64,000 nt of DNA from Draconibacterium aestuarii (GTDB taxonomy: Bacteria > Bacteroidota > Bacteroidia > Bacteroidales > Prolixibacteraceae). The translations under genes were made by a program, and so were the position numbers. The DNA lies in assembly GCA_026671195.1 (NCBI GenBank), contig JAPOHD010000015.1, positions 109,774-173,773 on the forward strand. The letters are read 5' to 3'. Within the stretch, counting starts at the first letter, position 1. Each line of letters begins with the position of its first letter. This document shows, piece by piece, positions 17,976 through 26,912 of the stretch. Under the pieces are notes generated by a model. That model worked only from the letters and a program-made list of their open reading frames with translations, was not told where the DNA came from and made no database searches.

Positions 17976-18105
17976 CTTTCAATTCTTTGAGTAATTCAAC
18001 ACTGTAAAAATCATTGTTGCCAATTTTAACGGAGTGCGCCGTGCCAGCGTTCTGGTTAAAATTCGTAATCTTTATTTTAGTCGTTTCCGGTCTCTTTTTG
18101 TTCAT
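17968..18105 (-). CDS. Small 45-aa hypothetical protein at the head of the cdsA-pssA operon
   Basis: An ATG at 18105 opens a 45-codon frame ending in TAA at 17968, overlapping the GTG start of cdsA by eight bases. The peptide begins MNKKRPETTKIKITNF and ends SVELLKELKGE. It is hydrophilic, with no signal, membrane segment or cysteine. A near-perfect promoter lies 25 bp upstream, and the overlap with cdsA suggests translational coupling. I do not recognise a family. It may be a real small protein or a leader peptide that sets cdsA translation. Confidence 0.55.
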   Translation of the reverse strand: MNKKRPETTKIKITNFNQNAGTAHSVKIGNNDFYSVELLKELKGE

Positions 18106-18129
18106 TGGTATATTCTATTCTGAAGCCGA

Positions 18130-18160
18130 CAAAGATACTTCTTTCCAACTTACTTTCAAA
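18130..18160 (-). promoter_or_regulatory. Bacteroidota-type promoter of the small ORF-cdsA-pssA operon
   Basis: On the minus strand TTTG (18157-18160), a 19-bp spacer and TATCTTTG (18130-18137) form an exact consensus match. The start point would lie near 18123, 18 nt before the 45-aa ORF. It sits just after the stop of the LUD gene. Confidence 0.8.
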
Positions 18161-18168
18161 AAGCCCGC

Positions 18169-18783
18169 CTAATAAATAAAAACGTGTAATTCCCGAGGTC
18201 CGTGAGCGCCTAAAACCAGAGTCTTTTCAATGTCGGCTGTGCGGCTCGGGCCGGTGATCATTGTAATCAGCGAAGGTAGATTTTTACCATATTTATTCTG
18301 AATTTTCGAATAAGCCGTACCAAGATAATCCACCAGTTGCTCTTTACGGGCTACTAGTATATGTATGGGGGGATAAACAAACGATTGTCGGGCACCGTTT
18401 AATGCCGAACTTACCATAACCGAACCGGTATGAGCAACAAGGTATTCGCAGGAAGTAATTCCGGCCTCAACCGATTTGGGTAGTTTCTCGCAGGTGGTGA
18501 ATGGAATTTTGTGTTCTGACAGAAGTTCTTGCAAAGCCTTTTCCTGGCAACAGATATGTTCTTTCTCAATATCCGATAGTAACGTTCTAAGTCCGTCTGC
18601 CAGTTTCTCTGCCGACTCGCAGATAGTAACACTCCCGTTTACTTTCTCCAGATTTTCTTTGAAAGCGAGTTCCAAAGGCTGATCGATGGAAAAATAAACG
18701 GGAGCATCAAAGTCCGGCTTTTCCGGCTGGGGGTGAACAGCATTTTTAAGCTTGTTCAATATTTCCTGCCGTGCCGTACTCAT
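18169..18783 (-). CDS. LUD-domain protein (LutC/YkgG family)
   Basis: This 204-aa soluble protein has the LUD domain found in LutC, a subunit linked to lactate utilisation. Recognisable segments are AEKLADGL, the central TSCEYLVAHTGSVMV and the glycine-rich C-terminal VLGAHGPRELHVFIY. No lutA or lutB gene is adjacent. Instead it directly follows ftsH with no gap (its ATG abuts the ftsH stop), so it is co-transcribed with a housekeeping protease. A stand-alone role is possible; function is uncertain. Confidence 0.82.
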   Translation of the reverse strand: MSTARQEILNKLKNAVHPQPEKPDFDAPVYFSIDQPLELAFKENLEKVNGSVTICESAEKLADGLRTLLSDIEKEHICCQEKALQELLSEHKIPFTTCEKLPKSVEAGITSCEYLVAHTGSVMVSSALNGARQSFVYPPIHILVARKEQLVDYLGTAYSKIQNKYGKNLPSLITMITGPSRTADIEKTLVLGAHGPRELHVFIY

Positions 18784-20868
18784 TTATTCCTTTGTCGATT
18801 CTTTCTCAGAATCTTTTAGTTCCGGTTTTTCTGATTTTTCAGCTACCGCTTTGGCTTCGTCCTTCTGGTCATTGCCATTTTCAGGAATTACATGTTTTGT
18901 ATCCCAAGGGCGTTTCCCAAAAATTGCTTCCAGATCTTCGCTGAAAATTACTTCTCGTTCTAAAAGTAAATGGGCCAGTTTCTGATGTCCTTCTGCATGG
19001 TCGAGCAGAATCTTTTTGGCTCTAACATATTGACTGTCGATTATTACTTTTACTTCCTGATCAATTAATTCGGCAGTTTTTTCGCTATACGGTTTTGTAA
19101 ACGAATAATCCGACTGACCCGATGAATCGTAATAACTAACATTACCTACCTTTTCACTCATCCCAAAAATGCTAACCATAGCATACGCTTGTTTGGTTAT
19201 TTTTTCCAGGTCGTTTTGTGCACCTGACGATATTTTCTTAAAAATAATTTCTTCGGCAGCACGACCTCCAAGTGCAGAAGCCATTTCATCCAGCAACTGT
19301 TCTTTTGTGGTGATTGATCGCTCTTCCGGCAGATACCAGGCGGCTCCCAGTGCTTTCCCGCGAGGAACAATTGTAACTTTTACCAGCGGATGTGCATGTT
19401 CCAGCAACCAGCTGATGGTAGCGTGGCCGGCTTCGTGAAAAGCAATTGTCTTTTTCTCATCCTGCGAAATAATTTTATTTTTCTTTTCCAGACCACCGAT
19501 AATTCGGTCCACTGCATCCAGAAAATCTTGTTTTGTAACCGATTCCCTGTCTTTTCGTGCAGCTATTAATGCCGCTTCGTTACAAACGTTGGCAATGTCA
19601 GCTCCGGAAAAGCCGGGAGTTTGTTTCGATAGAAATTCAACTTTTGCATCTTCATTTAATTTCAGCGGACGCAAATGCACGTTAAATATCTCGGCACGTT
19701 CATTTAAGTCGGGCAGTTCAACATGAATTTGCCTGTCGAAACGTCCGGCACGCATTAATGCACGGTCGAGTATATCGGCGCGGTTGGTGGCTGCCAGAAT
19801 AATTACACCACTGTTGGTATCGAAACCATCCATTTCGGTAAGCAGCTGGTTCAATGTATTTTCGCGCTCGTCGTTCGATCCCATGTTGGGGTTCCGTCCA
19901 CGGGCACGTCCAATGGCATCAATTTCGTCGATAAAAATGATACAAGGCGCTTTTTCTTTGGCTTGTTTAAACAAATCGCGGACACGTGAAGCTCCAACTC
20001 CCACAAACATTTCAACAAAATCGGACCCCGACATGGAGAAAAACGGAACATTGGCTTCGCCGGCAACGGCTTTTGCCAATAAGGTTTTTCCTGTTCCGGG
20101 AGGGCCAACCAACAGTGCTCCTTTTGGAATTTTACCACCCAGTTTTGTATATTTTGCAGGGCTTTTCAGGAATTGTACAATCTCTTCAACTTCCTGTTTT
20201 GCTTCTGCCAAACCGGCAACATCTTTAAAGTTTGTCGATACTTTTTGGTCTTTATCAAACACTTTGGCCTGCGATTTTCCAACGTTAAAAATACCTCCGG
20301 CACCACCTCCGGCACCGCCACGGCTCATTCGGCGGAAAATCCACCACCACAGCAGGATGATTAACACAAATGGCCCAATCGACCAGATGATATCCCGTGC
20401 CCAGTTGGTTTCTTTTTTGTATTCGGGCAGAATCTCGGAAGAAGATCCTTTTTGGGCTTCCTTTAAATTGTTTTCGAAGGTTTCAACAGAGCCAATGTTA
20501 AAGGTAAAGTGCGGACCAATGTCTGCAGGCTTTGCAAAGTTTCCTTCAAACTCGGCTTCATAATTTTTCAGCCTGTCTTTTCGTATGTAAATCTGGGCCA
20601 CTTCTTCGTTAACCACCACAATTCGTTCGACATCGTTACTGGCCAGCATGGTTGATTTTACCTTACTCCAGGTCGTTTCAACCGGTCCGCGGGTGTTGCT
20701 TACATAAACCTGTACCACCAAAAACACAATGGCAATAATTCCATAAATCCAATATGCATTGAATTTTGGTTGTTTCCCGTCACCTTTTTTATTTGGGCTA
20801 AAACGGCCAAAAGGATTATTCAGGTTGTTCTGATCTTCTTGTTTGTTATTGTCCTTATTATCTGTCAT
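18784..20868 (-). CDS. ftsH: ATP-dependent zinc metalloprotease FtsH
   Basis: This membrane AAA+ protease removes damaged membrane and regulatory proteins. I place the start at the ATG at 20868 ([10 protein letters not shown]), giving 694 aa. An upstream in-frame ATG at 20964 would overlap the rsfS gene by 89 bp and adds a non-family N-terminus. Two membrane helices flank a periplasmic domain. A glycine-rich linker precedes Walker A GPPGTGKT, Walker B IIFIDEID and the second region of homology. The zinc site [10 protein letters not shown] and later metal ligand are intact. The acidic/lysine C-terminal tail is low complexity. Confidence 0.95.
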   Translation of the reverse strand: MTDNKDNNKQEDQNNLNNPFGRFSPNKKGDGKQPKFNAYWIYGIIAIVFLVVQVYVSNTRGPVETTWSKVKSTMLASNDVERIVVVNEEVAQIYIRKDRLKNYEAEFEGNFAKPADIGPHFTFNIGSVETFENNLKEAQKGSSSEILPEYKKETNWARDIIWSIGPFVLIILLWWWIFRRMSRGGAGGGAGGIFNVGKSQAKVFDKDQKVSTNFKDVAGLAEAKQEVEEIVQFLKSPAKYTKLGGKIPKGALLVGPPGTGKTLLAKAVAGEANVPFFSMSGSDFVEMFVGVGASRVRDLFKQAKEKAPCIIFIDEIDAIGRARGRNPNMGSNDERENTLNQLLTEMDGFDTNSGVIILAATNRADILDRALMRAGRFDRQIHVELPDLNERAEIFNVHLRPLKLNEDAKVEFLSKQTPGFSGADIANVCNEAALIAARKDRESVTKQDFLDAVDRIIGGLEKKNKIISQDEKKTIAFHEAGHATISWLLEHAHPLVKVTIVPRGKALGAAWYLPEERSITTKEQLLDEMASALGGRAAEEIIFKKISSGAQNDLEKITKQAYAMVSIFGMSEKVGNVSYYDSSGQSDYSFTKPYSEKTAELIDQEVKVIIDSQYVRAKKILLDHAEGHQKLAHLLLEREVIFSEDLEAIFGKRPWDTKHVIPENGNDQKDEAKAVAEKSEKPELKDSEKESTKE

Positions 20869-20875
20869 GTTGTGT

Positions 20876-21247
20876 TTAATTCTCGTCTTCAATGTTTGTA
20901 ATTTTTGCGTCGGCCCAAAGTCCTTCCAGGTTGTAAAACTCCCTGGCTTCTTGCTGAAAAACATGCACCATTACATCGCCGTAGTCTAATAAAATCCATA
21001 GTGCATTTTTATACCCGTCTCTGTGCCAAACATCCTCTTGTGTAATTTCTTTTACGGTTTCTTCAACCGAATGTGCAATTGAACTTACCTGCGTGGAAGA
21101 TGTTCCGTGGCAAATAATAAAATGGCCACATTCTGTATGATGTATGCTTTCCAAGTCAACAATGGTAATTTTTTTCCCTTTTAGTCTTTGTATACCTTCA
21201 AGAATTGCTTCCCTTAAAATTTTTGTTTCCCCTGCTTTTTGCTTCAT
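20876..21247 (-). CDS. rsfS: Ribosome silencing factor RsfS (Iojap/YbeB family)
   Basis: This 123-aa protein has the Iojap domain, which binds ribosomal protein L14 and blocks subunit joining in starvation. Family segments are visible: DLESIHHTECGHFIICHGTS, then VWHRDGYKNALWILLDYGDVMVH and the end FYNLEGLWADA. It is the first gene of an rsfS-ftsH-LUD operon, and ftsH begins 7 bp after its stop. The length is normal. Confidence 0.94.
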   Translation of the reverse strand: MKQKAGETKILREAILEGIQRLKGKKITIVDLESIHHTECGHFIICHGTSSTQVSSIAHSVEETVKEITQEDVWHRDGYKNALWILLDYGDVMVHVFQQEAREFYNLEGLWADAKITNIEDEN

Positions 21248-21266
21248 AAATAATTATTGTACCCTA

Positions 21267-21274
21267 CAAAGATA
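21267..21274 (-). promoter_or_regulatory. Probable -7 element for the rsfS operon
   Basis: TATCTTTG on the minus strand matches TAnnTTTG exactly, about 20 bp before the rsfS ATG. No clear -33 TTTG lies 19-21 bp upstream. A similar TACTTTTG at 21313-21320 on the plus strand could serve birA, with a very short leader. Confidence 0.4.
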
Positions 21275-21328
21275 ATCTTTTTGTCCATTAACCATTTTCT
21301 GAAAGAATGGTTTACTTTTGAAACTTAT

Positions 21329-22069
21329 ATGTTTTTAACAGACAAAAATATTATCGTTTTAAACGAGGTGGATAGTACCAACAACTATGCCAAGCAACTG
21401 ATTGCAGACAAGGCAGGAGAGGGTACTGTCGTTTTGGCACACTATCAGAATAGTGGCAAGGGGCAGCAGGGTAATTTTTGGGAAAGCGAAGCCGGTAAAA
21501 ATCTTTTATTCAGTTTGATTTTGTATCCCGGGTTTCTGGATGCCGCGAAACAGTTTTATATTTCGAAGGCGGTAAGCCTGGCATTGGTTCAGGTAGTAAA
21601 AAAGGAAATTTCAGACGTACATATTAAATGGCCCAACGATATTTATGTGGGCAACAAAAAAATTGGCGGAATATTAATTGAAAATACCATTAAAGGAAGT
21701 AAACTTGATTCTGCCATTATCGGTATAGGGCTGAATTTGAACCAGGAAAATTTTATTTCGGGTGCACCAAATCCGGTTTCGTTAAAACAATTAACCGGAA
21801 AGGAGTATAACGCGAAAGAGGTGCTCAAAGATTTTCTAATTCGATTCAATGACTTGATGGGAGAGTTGCAAAACGGGTTTTTCGAAACGATAGAAAAGAA
21901 CTACCTGGCTGGTCTTTTCAGATATAACGAATGGAGTTTGTTCCGCAAGGATGGAAAAGAATTTACCGCCCGAATTGCGGGTATTGGCGAGTTTGGGCAA
22001 CTGCAGCTTGAAAAACGATCGGGAGATGTTGAAGCATTTTTGTTTAAGGAAGTGGAGTTTGTAATCTGA
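21329..22069 (+). CDS. birA: Biotin--[acetyl-CoA-carboxylase] ligase, catalytic form without HTH
   Basis: This enzyme attaches biotin to the carboxylase carrier protein via biotinyl-AMP. I choose the ATG at 21329 (MFLTDKNIIV), giving 246 aa, because the longer frame from 21257 adds a non-homologous hydrophobic leader. Motifs include EVDSTNNYAK, the biotin loop SGKGQQGNFW, KWPNDIYV and KKIGGILIE. The usual GRGRRG loop is changed to GKGQQG. There is no N-terminal helix-turn-helix, so it is a group I ligase without repressor function. It is divergent from rsfS. Confidence 0.92.
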   Translation: MFLTDKNIIVLNEVDSTNNYAKQLIADKAGEGTVVLAHYQNSGKGQQGNFWESEAGKNLLFSLILYPGFLDAAKQFYISKAVSLALVQVVKKEISDVHIKWPNDIYVGNKKIGGILIENTIKGSKLDSAIIGIGLNLNQENFISGAPNPVSLKQLTGKEYNAKEVLKDFLIRFNDLMGELQNGFFETIEKNYLAGLFRYNEWSLFRKDGKEFTARIAGIGEFGQLQLEKRSGDVEAFLFKEVEFVI

Positions 22070-22334
22070 TCTTCTTTAACTTTCGAGTTGGTGACTTTGC
22101 GTTTACCTGCCCGGTAAATTGTTCCATTCACCCGCAGAACTTTTGTTCCCTGCTCAATCCTCCGGCAGAAAAGAAGGGTTTAGAGCCTCTCGGTTGCTTT
22201 TTTTTCTTTAGCGGGCTATTGCGAAATGCTCCCCGGCATACAATTTATTGGCTCCCGCTTCTTTTTTTTGCTCACCTCCATCATCTTTTGGCTTCCGGGC
22301 ACCAACAAACCACAAACCATTGGTAATTTTTGAT

Positions 22335-22600
22335 TCACCCGCATCGGGGAATAAAAAGTAAGTGACGGGGAATAAAGATATTGTGACCGGGAATGAAAAA
22401 GAAGTGGCGGTGATTGATTTTTTGGTAACCGGCAATCAGAAGTATATGAAAGGGAGTGATTTTTCGGTAACCGCTACCAAGGGGTGAATGAAGGGGTGTG
22501 AAAATTTTGTGCCGGTGAAATAAAAGTTAGTGACGGGGAGTGAAAATTCTGAGACGGGAGAAAACAATCAGTGGCGGTGAATAAAATGTAAGTGATACTT
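22335..22600. repeat. Degenerate tandem array with exact 21-bp period (about 12 units)
   Basis: The motif approximating AGTGACGGGGAATAAAAAGTA recurs with its core C at 22345, 22366, 22387, 22408, 22429, 22450, 22471, 22492, 22513, 22534, 22555 and about 22576. Units diverge strongly but spacing stays exactly 21 bp, except the last (20). Both strands contain stops, so it is not a coding repeat now. Each unit alternates a G-run and an A-tract. The flanks (22070-22334 and 22601-22765) hold no gene I can support. Confidence 0.8.
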
Positions 22601-22765
22601 CTTTAATCTCGGTCAAACTTCTTTCGCTGTATTGAAAAGCGCGGAAGCCGGAACAGGAAGCTTAAACTATTCACTTGCCAACAATCCTGAAACGAGAGGG
22701 TTTTCAGCTCCGGTGTTTCGTTCACCAGCTGAGCTGTAGTCAGCCGGTGAAGGGGCAAAATTAGT

Positions 22766-23215
22766 TTACTGGTAAGGCAGTTTCGATAAGGTTTCGGCCA
22801 GGTTGTCGATTCCTTCTTCCAGTTTGCTGCCAGCCATCATTTTAATCATCATGCTCATTTCGGCATGTAATGTCAGGCGCATTTTTGTTTTATACCCGTC
22901 AACCGGTAACAGCTGAATCCAGAAGGTGAAACTAAGTGGCAACCCCCCTGAACTTTCCACTTTTATTGTTTTAAAAGGCTCGCGGTTTACAATTTTAATT
23001 TCGGCAACACCCAGCCCGGTAATATTAAATTTGCACGAGTCCTGGTCCGATTCGAAATCGGTGATTTTTATCTGCGGAACTTTTTCGGTGATTTTTTCAA
23101 TTAAACCTGAATTCAGATAAGCGGAAAGATTTTCGAAATTAGACAGGTAATTGAACACCACTTGCTGGTTGTGGCCGATCTCTTTTACCTGGCTTGTGTA
23201 TTTGTTTAATCCCAT
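22766..23215 (-). CDS. SRPBCC-fold (START/polyketide-cyclase-like) protein
   Basis: This 149-aa soluble protein has the pattern of the SRPBCC superfamily: an N-terminal strand with VFNYLSNFENLSAYL, then alternating beta strands (KFNITGLGVAEIKIVNREP, SFTFWIQLLPV) and a long C-terminal helix. Such proteins bind hydrophobic ligands in a deep cavity. No catalytic residues can be named. It begins 14 bp after a terminator that follows pyrE, so it may be expressed by read-through or from an unseen promoter. The role is unknown. Confidence 0.75.
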   Translation of the reverse strand: MGLNKYTSQVKEIGHNQQVVFNYLSNFENLSAYLNSGLIEKITEKVPQIKITDFESDQDSCKFNITGLGVAEIKIVNREPFKTIKVESSGGLPLSFTFWIQLLPVDGYKTKMRLTLHAEMSMMIKMMAGSKLEEGIDNLAETLSKLPYQ

Positions 23216-23228
23216 GGTACTGTTTTAA

Positions 23229-23256
23229 GAAAAAAAATCCCGCACTAGGCGGGATG
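23229..23256 (-). terminator. Intrinsic terminator after pyrE
   Basis: On the minus strand ATCCCGC and GCGGGAT form a perfect seven-pair stem around a short loop, followed by eight T. It lies between pyrE and the SRPBCC gene, only about 14 bp before the latter's start. Confidence 0.85.
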
Positions 23257-23283
23257 AATTATTTGTTGTGCAAATATAACAAT

Positions 23284-23916
23284 TTATTTTCCCCAGTTTG
23301 CCGGGTCTTCGCGCCATTCCATCAGCGATTCTACCTGGTCTTTTGAAATTTCTCCCATTTCAAGAGAAAGGTCGATAAGAATTTGGTAGCGGCTAAGCGA
23401 AGTTAATTCGATACCTGCTTTTTGGAAATTTTCTTTGGCCAACGGGAAGTTGTATGTGAAAATGGAAACCATTCCAATTACTTCGCCACCAAAATTATTC
23501 ACTGCTTCGGCAGCTTTCAGGCTGCTAACTCCTGTTGAAACCAAATCTTCAACAATTACCACTTTTTGGAAAGGTTTTAGGTCGCCTTCAATCAGGTTTT
23601 CCAAACCGTGTCCTTTTGGCTTCGAACGCACATATACAAATGGTAGTCCCAACTGATCGGCAACCAACGCTCCAATTGCGATAGCTCCTGTTGCCACACC
23701 TGCAACCACTTCTGCTTCCGGATATTTTTCTTTAATCAGATTCACAAAACAATCTCTGATGTAAGTACGGGTTTCAGGATACGAAAGTGTTTTGCGGTTG
23801 TCGCAATAAATTGGCGATTTCCAGCCAGAAGCCCATGTGAACGGATTATCGGGTTGTATCTTTATAGTATTGATCTCTAGTAATTTTTTCGTTACTTCGA
23901 TTTGAGTAGATTCCAT
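23284..23916 (-). CDS. pyrE: Orotate phosphoribosyltransferase
   Basis: This 210-aa enzyme joins orotate and PRPP to orotidine 5'-phosphate in pyrimidine synthesis. The PRPP-binding motif VVIVEDLVSTGVSS is intact near residue 117. The flexible-loop segment YVRSKPKGHG and the orotate-side FTWASGWKSPIYCDNRK are also present. Length is normal. A TACTTTTG -7-like element at 23940-23947 (minus strand) lies just upstream and overlaps the start of the divergent NUDIX gene. Confidence 0.94.
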   Translation of the reverse strand: MESTQIEVTKKLLEINTIKIQPDNPFTWASGWKSPIYCDNRKTLSYPETRTYIRDCFVNLIKEKYPEAEVVAGVATGAIAIGALVADQLGLPFVYVRSKPKGHGLENLIEGDLKPFQKVVIVEDLVSTGVSSLKAAEAVNNFGGEVIGMVSIFTYNFPLAKENFQKAGIELTSLSRYQILIDLSLEMGEISKDQVESLMEWREDPANWGK

Positions 23917-23936
23917 AACAATGCAATTTAAATTCG

Positions 23937-24563
23937 ATGCAAAAGTATAAAGTTTTTTTTAATGAAAAGAGGATTGTATTTACCTCGACCCGTAAAATAA
24001 CATTAAGAAAACCAAGGCTCTCGTTCCTTGATGATCCCAGTACTGACAGTGTATTGAGGTGGGTGGAGACCTTTGTAGAAGGCGACATTACGGAAGCTGT
24101 TATAGAACATAAAAGTACTGATGACTTGTTTAATGCTTTTAGGTTGGCTTTTACAGAAATAGATGCTGCAGGAGGAGTAGTGGTTCGAAACAACAAATTA
24201 CTTTTTATTTTTCGGAACGGGAAATGGGATCTGCCCAAAGGAAAAATTGATGATGGCGAAACGGCCGATGTAGCTGCCATTCGCGAAGTTGAGGAAGAGT
24301 GTGGTATAAGCGGGCACCGGATTGTAAAACAACTTCCTTCAACCTTTCATATTTATAAATCGCCCTACAAAGATAATTTTGGAACATGGATATTTAAAGA
24401 AACCTTTTGGTACGAAATGGGCTACACCGGCGAATTGGAAGGGAAACCACAACTCGACGAGGGGATTAGCGAGGTGCGGTGGTTTGCTAAAAATGAATTA
24501 CACGAAGTGCTCGAAAATACGTATGAAAATTTGAAGCAGATTATTGAGCTTTATATGGATTGA
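23937..24563 (+). CDS. NUDIX hydrolase
   Basis: This 208-aa protein has an N-terminal region of about 70 residues and a NUDIX domain. The Nudix box G-x5-E-x7-REVEEECG is visible as GKIDDGETADVAAIREVEEE followed by CGI, with all metal ligands. The substrate is likely a nucleoside diphosphate linked to another moiety and cannot be named. It diverges from pyrE. Its C-terminal segment ENLKQIIELYMD is echoed in the 360-bp repeats downstream as ENMKQIIELYRV, showing that those repeats contain a gene-end fragment from a close relative. Confidence 0.9.
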   Translation: MQKYKVFFNEKRIVFTSTRKITLRKPRLSFLDDPSTDSVLRWVETFVEGDITEAVIEHKSTDDLFNAFRLAFTEIDAAGGVVVRNNKLLFIFRNGKWDLPKGKIDDGETADVAAIREVEEECGISGHRIVKQLPSTFHIYKSPYKDNFGTWIFKETFWYEMGYTGELEGKPQLDEGISEVRWFAKNELHEVLENTYENLKQIIELYMD

Positions 24564-24778
24564 TTAAACTGGCACATACTTTTGCTTTATCAGGCGGATT
24601 CTTCGGAGCTTCCCGGGTTCACTAAGTCCGGGTTTCGATTACAGGCTTGATAAAAAGAGGCCGGCTCCTGCATTTTGACAACTTTTTAGCTCGCTCCACC
24701 GCCTACAGGGAAATGCATTGAGAAATCTGTGAGTACTTACGAAAACCTGTAACAAATCATAGAATTTTACCTGGCCTG

Positions 24779-25576
24779 ATTGCGTTGGTGCATAAAAAAT
24801 TCCTTTTGCAGGTAAGCCCCAAATTGTTGCTCGAAACCATCGAGTGGTGCTTTGGTAAACTGAAAAAATGTAACATTTTGTCTTATCCAGACGGGACTTA
24901 CTTTTCCCATTCGATGGAAAAGTAAGCAAAAGATCTTGTCAAAAATAACCTCTGTGTTTTTTCAAAGTAGCCAATTGGCCCGATTGACGGATTTTTGACA
25001 CGCCCGCAACTGGATACCTTCAATCCCAAATGCTGTTTCTAATTTATATTGGCCCATAAAATCTTCTTTTTTAACCTTAAAACTGAAACGAAATACCTCC
25101 GAAAATATGAAGCAGATCATTGAACTTTACCGGGTTTGATTGCGTTGGCGCATAAAAAGTTTCTTTTGCAGGTAAGCCCCAAATTGTTGCTCGAAACCAT
25201 CGAGTGGTGCTTTGGTAAACTGAAAAAATGTAACATTTTGTCTTATCCGGACGGGACTTACTTTTCCCATTCGATGGAAAAGTAAGCAAAAGATCTTGTC
25301 AAAAATAACCTCTGTGTTTTTTCAAAGTAGCCAATTGGCCCGATTGACGGATTTTTGACACGCCCGCAACTGGATACCTTCAATCCCAAATGCTGTTTAT
25401 AATTTGTATTGGCCCATAAAATCTTCTTTTTTAACCTTAAAACTGAAACGAAATACCTCCGAAAATATGAAGCAGATCATTGAACTTTACCGGGTTTGAT
25501 TGCGTTGGCGCATAAAAAGTTCCTTTTGCAGGTAAGCCCCAAATTGTTGCTCGAAACCATCGAGTGGTGCTTTGGT
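24779..25576. repeat. Near-identical 360-bp tandem repeat (two full copies and one partial)
   Basis: Copies run 24779-25138 and 25139-25498, with a partial copy 25499-25576 that merges into the 3' end of the thioredoxin-like gene. I count only four or five differences between the copies, so the duplication is recent. Each unit joins a fragment resembling the C-terminus of the NUDIX gene (plus strand) to the last 30 or so codons of the thioredoxin-like gene (minus strand, FTKAPLDGFEQQFGAYLQK). Each also has an 11-bp-stem hairpin CTTACTTTTCC/GGAAAAGTAAG (24897-24926 and 25257-25286). Open frames inside the copies look like by-products. The part before the first copy (24564-24778) holds only a diverged similar segment. 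Confidence 0.92.
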
Positions 25577-26896
25577 GTCCGAAAATACTACATTGTGTTT
25601 TTCATTCAGCAAAAAACATTGAGGAAACGAACGGATCTCGTATCGTTCAACGTATTTATTCGCTTTGTCGATCATTTTTGTTCCCGGGACTTCGTGTTCG
25701 TTAAAAAACTTTTTAATGCCCTCATCTCCTGTGTCGCGCATAACCACAAAAATTTCGAGGTGTTTGTTAAAAAGCTCGTTAACGCGGCTCAGGTATTTTA
25801 AATGTTCCTGGCAAACTACGGTTTCCACATCGGCAAAAACAATGTATTTAAATTTTGATGCCGTATTGTTGGTGCAGCTTTGTTTTCCGCTTAAAGCAGT
25901 TAAACAAATTTTAGGAGCCGGTTCGCCGGGTTGTAAAAACGAAAATTTAGTACTGATGTTTTTGGCTGCTGTCCGGATTGTTTGGTTTGAATTCTTGATA
26001 AACAAATCGGAGTTTACCATATTTTTTATTGCTGCTTTTGGGAAATCACCCGAATAAAATCCGTCGTGTAGTAATTTCAGTAAAACCAGCTCTGCCATAT
26101 CCCCCGAAACCTTGTATTTTGTTTTCGTAAAGCTCAATAAAGCCTGAATGTCCTGTTTTAAAACCGCTGTGTTTACTTCTTTTCCGTGAATTGCTTTTGC
26201 TGAAAAACTAAGTTGACGGTCGAAAGTTTTTTCAAATGCTGTTGTAAACGCCTGGTGTGTCCAGTATTCCGGTTTTATTTTATCGAAAATTTCAGAATAG
26301 TCTTCGGGACGTAATCTGAAAATGTCGGCTTTGGTTAGCGCCACCTCCAGCTTTTTATGGTTTACGAAAGCTTCCGGCGTGGTTTCCGGGAAAGCTGTGT
26401 TCAACTGCATTTGAACCGAATCGTAAACGGTTTTCGATTGTTTGAAGTATAACTGGTTAAACTGTTTGTCGGTTAGCCGGTTCAGTTCTTGTTCGAAAGC
26501 ACTGATTTTATCGTTCAACTGATCTTTTGTTTCAGAAATAAACCAGAAGGATACCGGCTGGAAATAAGGATTTTTTTCGTTGGCAAACGATTTTTCGCGA
26601 AAAGGAGGGAGCCGCAAATCAATTGTTTTTCCGGGTTCAAGGAAAAGCATACCACGATAAACTCCAAACTCACAAAAGGTATAAACGGTTTGTGTGTTTT
26701 TTATTTCGGCGGCACATGTACCGGCAGCATCAAATTTTAGGGTAAATACCAATTCTTCTTCTCCCGAAATTGGATCGGAGAGTTTATAAAAGTGCAGTTC
26801 TTTTTCGGCATACTCTGCGTTTGAACAGCGAATTGTTGTTGCAAAATCGGCAAAAGGGAGCAGGCAAAACAGAAAAAGAAACAATAAATAGCGCAT
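25487..26896 (-). CDS. Secreted thioredoxin-like-fold protein
   Basis: I choose the ATG at 26896 (MRYLLFLFLFCLLPF), a clear signal peptide, giving 469 aa. A longer frame from 26935 would overlap coaD. A mixed alpha/beta N-terminal region resembles the DUF4369-like parts of TlpA-type proteins. The C-terminal third (about 330-469) is thioredoxin-like, with YIVFADVETVVCQEHLKYL, a VPGTKMID segment and a cis-Pro-type SFPQCFLL. The usual CxxC redox pair is not present; the single Cys in TVVCQEH sits near that position. So classic disulfide chemistry is doubtful. Its 3' end is the source of the adjacent 360-bp repeats. It starts 17 bp after coaD. Confidence 0.75.
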   Translation of the reverse strand: MRYLLFLFLFCLLPFADFATTIRCSNAEYAEKELHFYKLSDPISGEEELVFTLKFDAAGTCAAEIKNTQTVYTFCEFGVYRGMLFLEPGKTIDLRLPPFREKSFANEKNPYFQPVSFWFISETKDQLNDKISAFEQELNRLTDKQFNQLYFKQSKTVYDSVQMQLNTAFPETTPEAFVNHKKLEVALTKADIFRLRPEDYSEIFDKIKPEYWTHQAFTTAFEKTFDRQLSFSAKAIHGKEVNTAVLKQDIQALLSFTKTKYKVSGDMAELVLLKLLHDGFYSGDFPKAAIKNMVNSDLFIKNSNQTIRTAAKNISTKFSFLQPGEPAPKICLTALSGKQSCTNNTASKFKYIVFADVETVVCQEHLKYLSRVNELFNKHLEIFVVMRDTGDEGIKKFFNEHEVPGTKMIDKANKYVERYEIRSFPQCFLLNEKHNVVFSDTKAPLDGFEQQFGAYLQKELFMRQRNQTR

Positions 26897-26912
26897 CCGA
26901 AGAATTTTGAAT

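Noticed and set aside
18784..20964. Longer FtsH start at 20964
   Set aside because: It would overlap rsfS by 89 bp and adds 32 residues unlike the family. The ATG at 20868 fits spacing and homology better.
22208..22435. Minus-strand frame with FPVT-type heptad peptides
   Set aside because: It simply reads the 21-bp array. A stop lies just upstream in frame and other units fall out of frame, so it is unlikely to be a protein.
22335..22600. CRISPR array
   Set aside because: Units are contiguous 21-bp repeats with no unique spacers, and no cas genes are in the window. The same holds for the 42-bp array at 60347-60640.
24639..25289. Open frames in the 360-bp repeats (minus strand) that look like similar small proteins
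   Set aside because: They are near-identical between copies because the DNA is duplicated. They overlap the gene-end fragment in a different frame and lack a start context, so I treat them as by-products of the repeat.
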